Assembly (NCBI GenBank): GCA_964019135.1
Contig: OZ025248.1
Location: 68,144,119 to 68,208,118 of the forward strand
Direction: 5' to 3'
DNA length: 64,000 nt
Source of the DNA: Arenicola marina
Taxonomy: Eukaryota; Annelida; Polychaeta; Arenicolidae
Below are positions 56,201 through 64,000 of this stretch, piece by piece (the first letter of the stretch is position 1; each line of letters starts with the position of its first letter). Under the pieces are notes generated by a model, which was not told where the DNA came from, did not search any database, and saw only the letters and a program-made list of their open reading frames with translations. The translations under genes were made by a program, and so were the position numbers.

Positions 56201-59200
56201 GTGTGCGGCTGACGTGTGGGAGAGGAACCAGTGGATGTGTGGGGCTGACGTGTGGGAGGTAAGCCAGTGGATGTGTGGGGCTGACGTGTGGGAGAGGAAC
56301 CAGTGGATTTTGTGGGAGAGGAGCCAGGGGATGTGTGCGGCTGACGTGTGGGAGAGGAACCAGTGGATGTGTGGGGCTGACGTATGGGGGGTAAGCCAGT
56401 GGATGTGTGGAACTGACGTGTGGGGGAGGAGCCAGGGGATGTGTGGGGCTGACATGTGGGAGAGGAGCCAGTGAATGTGTGGGGCTGACGTGTGGGAGTG
56501 GAGCCAGTGGATGTGTGGGGCTGACGTGTGGGGGGTAAGCCAGTGGATGTGTGGGGCTGACGTGTGGGGGAGGAGCCAGTGGATGTGTGGGGCTGACGTG
56601 TGGGAGAGGAGCCAGTGGATGTGTGGGGCTGACGTGTGGGAGAGGAACCAGTGGATGTGTGGGGCTGACGTATGGGGGAGGAGCCAGTGGATGTGTGGGG
56701 CTGACGTGTGGGAGAGGAACCAGTGGATGTGTGGGGCTGACGTATGGGGGGTAAGCCAGTGGATGTGTGGGACTGACGTGTGGGGGAGGAGCCAGTGGAT
56801 GTGTGGGACTGACGTGTGGGAGAGGAAGCAGTGGATGTGTGGGGCTGACGTGTGGGGGAGGAGCCAGTGGATGTGTGGGACTGACGTGTGGGGGAGGAGC
56901 CAGTGGATGTGTGGGGCTGACGTGTGGGAGAGGAGGCAGGGGATGTGTGGGGCTGACGTGTGCGAGAGGAACCAGTGGATGTGTGGGGCTGACGTGTGGG
57001 AGAGGAACCAGTGGATGTGTGGAGCCGACGTGTGGGGGAAGAGCCAGTGGATGTGTGGGGCTGACGTGTGCGAGAGGAGGCAGGGGATGTGTGGGGCTGA
57101 CGTGTGCTAGAGGAACCAGTGGATGTGTGGAGCCGACGTGTGGGATAGGAGCCAGTGGATGTGTGGGGCTGACGTGTGGGAGAGGAGCCAGTGGGTATGT
57201 GGGGCTGACGTGTGGGGGATGAGCCAGTGGGTGTGTGGGGCTGACGTGTGGGGGATGAGCCAGTGGATGTGTGGGGCTGACGTGTGGGAGAGGAGCCCCT
57301 GGATGTGTGGGGCTGGTGTGTGGGAGAGGAGCCAGTGGATGTGTGGAGCTGACGTGTGGGGGATGAGCCAGTGGATGTGTGGGGCTGACGTCGGGGAGAG
57401 GAGCCAGTGGATGTGTGGGGCTGACGTGTGGGAGAAGAGCCAGTGGATGTGTGGGGCTGTCGTGTGGGGGATGAGCCAGTGGATGTGTGGGGCTGACGTC
57501 TGGGAGAGGAACCAGTGGATTTTGTGGGAGAGGAGCCAGTGGATGTGTGGGGCTGACGTTTGGGGGGTAAGCCAGTGGATGTGTGGGGCTGACGTGTGGG
57601 AGAGGAACCAGTGGATTTTGTGGGAGAGGAGCCAGGGGATGTGTGGGGCTGACGTGTGGGAGAGGAACCAGTGGATGTGTGGGGCTGACGTGTGGGGGGT
57701 AAGCCAGTGGATGTGTGGGGCTGACGTGTGGGAGAGGAACCAGTGGATGTGTGGGGCTGACGTATGGGAGAGGAGGCAGGGGATGTGTGGGGCTGACGTG
57801 TGCGAGAGGAACCAGTGGATGTGTGGGGCTGACGTGTGGGAGAGGAACCAGTGGATGTGTGGAGCCGACGTGTGGGGGAAGAGCCGGTGGATGTGTGGGG
57901 CTGACGTGTGCGAGAGGAGGCAGGGGATGTGTGGGGCTGACGTGTGCTAGAGGAACCAGTGGATGTGTGGAGCCGACGTGTGGGATAGGAGCCAGTGGAT
58001 GTGTGGGGCTGACGTGTGGGAGAGGAGCCAGTGGGTATGTGGGGCTGACGTGTGGGGGATGAGCCAGTGGGTGTGTGGGGCTGACGTGTGGGGGATGAGC
58101 CAGTGGATGTGTGGGGCTGTCGTGTGGGAGAGGAGCCCCTGGATGTGTGGGGCTGGTGTGTGGGAGAGGAGCCAGTGGATGTGTGGAGCTGACGTGTGGG
58201 GGATGAGCCAGTGGATGTGTGGGGCTGACGTCGGGGAGAGGAGCCAGTGGATGTGTGGGGCTGACGTGTGGGAGAAGAGCCAGTGGATGTGTGGGGCTGT
58301 CGTGTGGGGGATGAGCCAGTGGATGTGTGGGGCTGACGTGTGGGAGAGGAGCCAGTGGATGTGTGGGGCTGACGTGTGGGAGAAGAGCCAGTGGATGTGT
58401 GGGGCTGTCGTGTGGGGGATGAGCCAGTGGATGTGTGGGGCTGACGTGTGGGAGAGGAGCCAGTGGATGTGTGGGGCTGACGTTTGGGAGAGGAGCCAGT
58501 GGATGTGTGGGGCTGACGTGTGGGGGAGGAGCCAGTGGATGTGTGGGGCTGACGTGTGGGAGAAGAGCCAGTGGATGTGTGGGGCTGACGTTTGGGAGAG
58601 GAGCCAGTGGATGTGTGGGGCTGACGTGTGGGGGATGAGCCAGTGGATGTGTGGGGCTGACGTATGGGAGAGGAGCCAGTGGATGTGTGGGGCTGACGTG
58701 TGGGAGAGGAGCCAGTGGATGTGTGGGGCTGACGTTTGGGAGAGGAGCCAGTGGATGTGTGTGGCTGACGTGTGGGAGAGGAGCCAGTGGATGTGTGGGA
58801 CTGACAAGTGGGAGAGGAACCAGTGGATGTGTGGAGCTGACGTGTGGGGGATGAGCCAGTGGATGTGTGGGGCTGACGTGTGGGAGAGGAGCCAGTGGAT
58901 GTGTGGGGCTGACGTGTGGGAGAGGAGCCAGTGGATGTGTGGGGCTGACGTTTGGGAGAGGAGCCAGTGGATGTGTGGGGCTGACGTGTGGGAGAGGAGC
59001 CAGTGGATGTGTGGGACTGACATGTGGGAGAGGAACCAGTGGATGTGTGGAGCTGACGTGTGGGGGATGAGCCAGTTGATGTGTGGGGCTGACGTGTGGT
59101 AGAGGAACCAGTGGATGTGTGGGAGAGGAGCTAGTGGATGTGTGGAGCTGACGTGTGGGGGATGAGCCAGTGGATGTGTGGGGCTGACGTGTGGTAGAGG

Positions 59201-62200
59201 AACCAGTGGATGTGTGGAGCTGACGTGTGGGGGATGAGCCAGTGGATGTGTGGGGCTGACGTGTGGTAGAGGAACCAGTGGATGTGTGGGAGAGGAACCA
59301 GTGGATGTGTGGAGCTGACGTGTGGGGGATGAGCCAGTGGATGTGTGGGGCTGACGTGTGGGAGAGGAGCCAGTGGCTGTGTGGGAGAGGAGCTAGTGGA
59401 TGTGTGGGGCTGACGTGTGGGGGATGAGCCAGTGGATGTGCGGGGCTGACGTGTGGTAGAGGAACCAGTGGATGTGTGGGAGAGGAGCTAGTGGATGTGT
59501 GGGGCTGACGTGTGGGGGATGAGCCAGTGGATGTGTGGGGCTGACGTGTGGTAGAAGAACCAGTGGATGTGTGGGAGAGGAGCTAGTGGATGTGTGGGGC
59601 TGACGTGTGGGAAAGGAGCCAGTGGATGTGTGGGACTGACGTGTTGGGGATGAGCCAGTGGATGTGTGGGGCTGACGTGTGGGGGATGAGCCAGTGGATG
59701 TGTGGGGCTGACGTGTGAGGGATGAGCCAGTGGATGTGTGGGGCTGACGTGTGGGAGAGGAGCCAGTGGATGTGTGGGGCTGACGTGTGGGAGAGGAGCC
59801 AGTGGATGTGTGGGGCTGACGTGTGCGGGATGAGCCAGTGGATGTGTGGGGCTGACGTGTGGGAGAGGAGCCAGTGGATGTGTGGGGCTGACGTGTGGGA
59901 GAGGAGCCAGTGGATGTGTGGGGCTGACGTGTGGGGGATGAGCCAGTGGATGTGTGGGGCTGACGTGTGAGGGATGAGCCAGTGGATGTGTGGGGCTGAC
60001 GTGTGGGAGAGGAGCCAGTGGATGTGTGGGGCTGACGTGTGGGAGAGGAGCCAGTGGATGTGTGGGGCTGACGTGTGGGAGAGGAGCCAGTGGATGTGTG
60101 GGGCTGACGTGTGCGGGATGAACCAGTGGATGTGTGGAGCTGACGTGTGGGAGAGGAGCCAGTGGATGTGTGGGGCTGGTCTGGACTGACGGGGGTACGT
60201 CTCTGGCTCCAGAGCTCACCTTCCTGGCGCAGTGGTGGTCCGGCTCGGACTGCACGCTGGCCATGGAAAAACCCGAGGACTTCGAAAAGATAGGCAAGGA
60301 GCACTGCATCGTCCTTATGAACCACAAGTATGACATCGACTGGCTCATGGCCTGGATCCTCGCCGAGAGGTTCGCCATGCTAGGGGTAGGTTACTGTGTT
60401 CACCCAATATGCTACTTCCCCTATGTGTACCGTATTTTACCCGATATGCTACTTTCTCTGGGGGAGGTGTACCTGTATTTCACCCAATATGCTACTTCTT
60501 CTGGGGTGGGTGTACCTGTATTTCACCCAATATGCTACTTCTTCTGGGGTGGGTGTACCGTATTTTACCCCATATGCTACTTTCTCTGGGGTGGGTGTAC
60601 CGTATTTTACCCAATATGCTACTTTCTCTGGGGTGGGTGTACCGAATGTCACGGAATATGCTACTTTCTCTATGGTGAGTGTACATGTATTTCAACCGAT
60701 ATGCAACTTTCGCTGGGGTAGGTGTACCGTATTCACCCAATATGCTACTGTCTCTGGGGTATGTGTACCGTATTTTACCCAATAAGTGACTTTTCTTAGG
60801 GCTAGGTGTACCGTATTTTATCCAATAAGAGACCTTGAGTTTTTTATTGGGGTGATGATATGATTGTGTACAGATGTGTGTATGTGGCGAGACTGTTCTG
60901 TCGGCACAGGGTACTAAGATCTACGGCAAGTCGAGTCTGAAGATGGTGCCCCTGATTGGCTGGGCCTGGACCTTCACCGAGAGCATCTTCCTCAAGCGGG
61001 AGTGGGAGAAGGACCGCGAGATCATATCACGTGACCTGCGCTACGTCACGGACTACCCGGACAACTATTGGATCACGGTCAGTGAGGGGAGGGTTCATAC
61101 TTACTGGTGAATAACATTCATACTGCGGGCTTGTGTTGGGAGTGGGCTGGTCCATCTTCAATGTAAGAACCCACGAAAGGTATTATTGTAGTAAACATTA
61201 GGCGTGAGTAATACGTGAGCTATACTAAAACAATGATTCGGCCTTACATGGGAGAACGACCAGTGGATCAGTTTGGTTTTGGTTAAAACAGGGGTTTCGA
61301 ATCAGTGTCGGTGTTGTGCTATCATAAGTGGATACTGCCGGATCGGTAGTCCGTGTTTACCCTTAAAATGACCTTCAATTCGGTAGAATCCTATAACCAC
61401 GCTTCTTACGTGTACACTTGAATTTGCATTTTGAAATAAGCAGCGCTATGTGGCAATTGAAGTCGCTCCTGATTATACCAAGTTTCTTGTTGTGGGTCGC
61501 CCAAGGAATGTCGCCTGGGGAATGTCGCCTGGCCCCATTGGCCCTGCACCAGGTCTGTTGGGTCACGGACCATACAGATGTCACGCTTGTCGCTTCCAGC
61601 TGCTGTTGTTTTGCGAGGGGACGCGCTTCACGGAGAGCAAACACAAGCTGAGTAACGAGGTGGCGCGCAAGAAGGGTCTCCCCGAGCTCAAACACCATCT
61701 GCTGCCCAGGACCAAGGGCTTCGTCCACTCCATGAACGGACTCAAGGGCAAAGGTCGGATAACGTGCGCGAGACCAAACCTTTGCTGGTTCATATGGAAA
61801 TGTGTGGCATAGTAATATGTCCAGTATATATATATGTATAAGTACACATCACATAATAGCTTAAAATGGGAAATATTTGAAACGTGATTGACTTGTTTTA
61901 AATTTACCCTGATGTCCGGCTCCATTCTCTTCATAAGGTAAAATAAAGTGCCAAGATATAGGTTTTCATTGTCGTCCGACCTCAGTGACCTCGCTGACCT
62001 GAATAACCCCATTATATTCCGTTGCCTTGGATTTAGATCGACCTCACGGTGTTAATTTGAATCACGGAATTAATAGTGTGCCATCCTCCCCCCTCCCCCC
62101 CCCCTCCCCTCCTCCCCCCCTGCAGTGCCCACCATCCTGGACCTGACCGTGGGGTTCCGCCCTGGCACCGTGAGACCCACGCTGATGAGCGTCCTCCAGG

Positions 62201-62803
62201 GCAAGGCCTTCCACGCCGAGATGTATGTCAGGTAAGAGAACCCGTGGAGCCCCCGGTCTGTAACCATGGCGACACACGCACAGATGGACGCCATGTTGTG
62301 TCTGGTCACACTGGTCAGTCAGGTGTAGGTCACGTGTTTGTGATGTATGGAGTGATTTGATTGGTTTGATTGGGGGGATGTGTGGAGTGATTTGATTGGT
62401 TTGATTGGGGGGATGTATGGAGTGAGGACGGTTGGTGAGGAAACTGTAAACAAGAGAGAAGTCTGCCCGTGTGGAATGTACGTCTTGCGGCTTAGTTAAG
62501 TTAGCGGCATGGCTTCTCTGAACTCAAGACACATATACCGCATACATCAGACTGCAGTTCAAGCAATAACGCAGTGATATATCTTTCACTCTAGTGTTTT
62601 AATACCTGTAGGGTCTGCGTGTTCTATTGTGCGTCACCTTTATTGGCCGGCACTTGTGTCGGGTGCAGCTAATAGGCAAAGCGCTTGAGCACTCATCTGG
62701 AGTCTTGACCTCTGCGTTTTACAGACGGATTCCGATCGACTCTGTGCCGACAAATACAGATGAAGAATGCGCCGCTTGGCTTCACGGAGTATATCAGGAA
62801 AAG
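53268..62803 (+). CDS. AGPAT3/4-type 1-acylglycerol-3-phosphate O-acyltransferase, first six exons; 3' end off the right edge
   Basis: Exons: 53268-53451, 60213-60385, 60910-61077, 61600-61753, 62126-62231, 62725-62803 (first donor). The joined frame is about 288 residues; human AGPAT3 is about 376, so the C-terminal transmembrane part lies to the right. The enzyme adds an acyl chain to lysophosphatidic acid to make phosphatidic acid, at the ER or Golgi membrane. A hydrophobic N-terminal segment (FVLGQLLFGFVFVVSGLVV) anchors it. The catalytic NHX4D block is NHKYDID (residues 98-104), EGTR is at 181-184 in FCEGTRFTESKH, and VPLIGWAW and LLPRTKGF match AGPAT3/4. Exon 6 ends AAWLHGVYQEK, as in AGPAT3. 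The start has a good context (CACCATGGGG). AGPAT3, AGPAT4 and a common ancestor of both cannot be told apart here. The introns hold four large arrays. Confidence 0.94.
53495..54110. repeat. 43-bp minisatellite in AGPAT intron 1, about 14 copies
   Basis: Near-identical units of CATGGCAGTGTGTCCCATCT plus TGTATGTAATCCATATCTCA and TCT, starting about 45 bases after the exon 1 donor. The only common change is CAGTG/CAATG. Confidence 0.93.
54111..54720. repeat. Degenerate region related to the 43-bp array
   Basis: Irregular repeats of TGTCCCATATCTCCTGTGTA TTC type, about 20-35 bp, gradually losing similarity to the 43-bp array on the left. It looks like an older, decayed extension of it. Confidence 0.65.
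54865..60180. repeat. 36-bp minisatellite of about 145 copies filling AGPAT intron 1
   Basis: Units of GAGCCAGTGGATGTGTGG plus GGCTGACGTGTGGGAGAG or GGGGAT, running for 5.3 kb to within about 30 bases of the exon 2 acceptor. Shortened units (GGATTTTGTGGGAGAGGAGC) recur. A block near 57100-57460 is copied at 57940-58300. Because 36 is a multiple of three, long open frames such as SQWMCGADVWER repeats appear on both strands. They have no splice or start support and are not genes. Confidence 0.96.
60378..60830 (+). repeat. 42-bp array, about 10 copies, starting at the AGPAT exon 2 donor
   Basis: Units of CTCTGGGGTGGGTGTACC plus GTATTTTACCCAATATGCTA CTTT. The first unit begins in the last codons of exon 2 (CTAGGG|GTAGGTTACTG), so later copies carry donor-like GGG|GTRGGT. 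This is a probable border-derived (mirage) array with a short exon part of about 6 bases. Confidence 0.8.
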
Positions 62804-63820
62804 GTAAAGGCCGCGTGGCTTCACGGAGTATATCGGGAAAAGGTAAAGGCCGCGTGGCTTCACGGAGTATATCAGGAAAAGGTAAAGGCCGCGTGGCTTC
62901 ATGGAGTATATCAGAAAAAGGTAAAGGCCGCGTGGCTTCACGGAGTATATCAGGAAAATGTAAAGGCCGCGTGGCTTCACACAGTATATCAGGAAAAGGT
63001 AAAGGCCGCGTGGCTTCACACAGTATATCAGGAAAAGGTAAAGGCCGCGTGGCGTCACGGAGTATGTCAGGAAAAGGTAACGGCCGCGTGGCTTCACGGA
63101 GTATATCAGGAAAAGGTAAAGGCCGCGTGGCTTCACGGAGTATATCAGGAAAAGGTAAAGGCCGCGTGGCTTCACGGAGTATATCAGGAACAGGTAAAGG
63201 CCGCGTGGCTTCACGGATTATATCAGGAAAAGTTAAAGGCCGCGAGGCTTCACGGATTATATCTGAAAGATAAAGGCCGCGTGGCTTCACGGAGTATATC
63301 AGGAACAGGTAAAGGCCGCGTGGCTTCACGGATTATATCAGGAAAAGGTAAAGGCCGCGTGGCTTCACGGATTATATCAGAAAGGTAAAGGCCGCGTGGC
63401 TTCACGGACTATATCAGGAAAAGGTAAAGGCCGCGTGGCTTCACGGAGTATATCAGGAACAGGTAAAGGCCGCGTGGCTTCACAGATTATATCAGGAAAA
63501 GATAAAGGCCGCGTGGCTTCACGGATTATATCAGAAAAGGTAAAGGCCGCGTGGTTTCATGGATTGTATCAGGAAAAGGTAAAGGCCGCGTGGCTTCACG
63601 GAGTATATCAGGAACAGGTAAAGGCCGCGTGGCTTCGCGGATTATATCAGGAAAAGGTAAAGGCCGCGTGGCTTCACGGAGTATATCAGGAACAGGTAAA
63701 GGCCGCGTGGCTTCACGGATTATATCAGGAAAATGTAAAGGTCGCGTGGTTTCATGGATTATATCAGGAAAAGGAAAAGGCCGCGTGGCTTCACGGATTA
63801 TATCAGAAAAGGTAAACGGC
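62765..63820 (+). repeat. 39-bp in-frame 'mirage' minisatellite made from the AGPAT exon 6 border, about 27 copies
   Basis: Each unit is GCCGCGTGGCTTCACGGA, then GTATATCAGGAAAAG, then GTAAAG. The first 33 bases repeat the last 33 coding bases of exon 6 (AAWLHGVYQEK), and the last six are the intron start, so each copy has the donor GAAAAG|GTAAAG. The 39-bp length keeps frame: the exon frame stays open for about 11 further units before a deletion near 63268 shifts it. Variants include GGATTATATC and GGAACAG. Confidence 0.96.
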
Positions 63821-63839
63821 CCCTCGCTTTACAAAATAT

Positions 63840-63945
63840 GGAAAGGGCAAACGGTATTATCTCATTTAATTATCTCGGTATTTATCTCATTTGATTATCT
63901 CTGTATTTATCTCATTTAATTATCTCTGTATTTATCTCAGTTATC
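63840..63945. repeat. Short AT-rich tandem repeat
   Basis: Three copies of about 32 bp of TATCTCATTTAATTATCTC plus TGTATT, in AGPAT intron 6 beyond the mirage array. No further exon is seen before the window ends. Confidence 0.8.
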
Positions 63946-64000
63946 GCATTGTCCTAGGGTTTCCCTGCGTCCACCCACTTCGCTCTACGATGCACAAAAG

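Noticed and set aside
54860..60180. 36-bp array of AGPAT intron 1 as a border-derived (mirage) repeat
   Set aside because: The unit does not match either the exon 1 donor region or the exon 2 acceptor region.
54870..60378. Many long open frames on both strands (for example repeats of QWMCGADVWERS and SAPHIHWLLSHT)
   Set aside because: They are produced by the 36-bp period of the intron 1 array, are open in several frames at once, and have no start, splice or family support.
62627..63388. A single 253-codon protein through the 39-bp array
   Set aside because: The frame begins inside the exon 6 region and runs through donor sites. The annotated exon ends at 62803; extension is kept only as a hypothesis.

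Overview
This is eukaryotic, almost certainly invertebrate animal, nuclear DNA. Coding sequence is split into short exons with GT/AG junctions, and five conserved animal genes can be rebuilt exon by exon from protein similarity recalled for their human counterparts. From left to right they are: RTN4IP1 (minus; its 3' part lies off the left edge), FAM76 (minus, complete), CEP57 (plus, complete apart from doubt about the first exon), cytosolic tyrosyl-tRNA synthetase YARS1 (minus, complete) and an AGPAT3/4-type lysophosphatidic acid acyltransferase (plus; its 3' part lies off the right edge). Amphioxus (Branchiostoma) is my best guess, at moderate confidence. Two lines support it: single copies of genes that in human are spread over several paralogous blocks, and tandem repeats that copy exon-intron borders, a type I recall being described from amphioxus as 'mirage minisatellites'.

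Layout: 1-4515 RTN4IP1, with a 46-bp array of about 43 copies in one intron and a short GC-rich array in intron 1. 4516-10822 is intergenic or FAM76 3' flank, with an LTR-retrotransposon remnant and a cluster of TGACGTCA palindromes. 10823-15773 FAM76. 15774-23212 lies between the divergent FAM76 and CEP57 genes and holds G-runs, a long foldback element, a small terminal-inverted-repeat element and a decayed LINE. 23213-28813 CEP57. 28814-31190 lies between convergent CEP57 and YARS1 and holds a 136-bp hairpin. 31191-40110 YARS1, with a 3-kb array of about 60 copies of a 50-bp unit in an intron. 40111-53267 has no gene I can support and is filled with minisatellites and inverted-repeat elements. 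53268 to the end is AGPAT, with four or more tandem arrays in its introns.

The most striking feature is that at least two arrays, with a third likely, are built from an exon-intron border. The YARS1 unit is the last 38 or so bases of an exon plus 12 bases of intron, so each copy carries a 5' splice site. The AGPAT intron 6 unit is 33 bases of exon plus 6 of intron. It is 39 bp long, a multiple of three, so choosing a later donor would add 13-residue modules in frame. Tandem arrays together make up roughly a fifth to a quarter of the window.

The genes are unrelated housekeeping functions: mitochondrial oxidoreductase, nuclear zinc protein, centrosome protein, translation enzyme and membrane lipid synthesis. 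I see no operon-like or pathway link between them. The notable arrangement is the head-to-head FAM76/CEP57 pair, which matches human FAM76B/CEP57.
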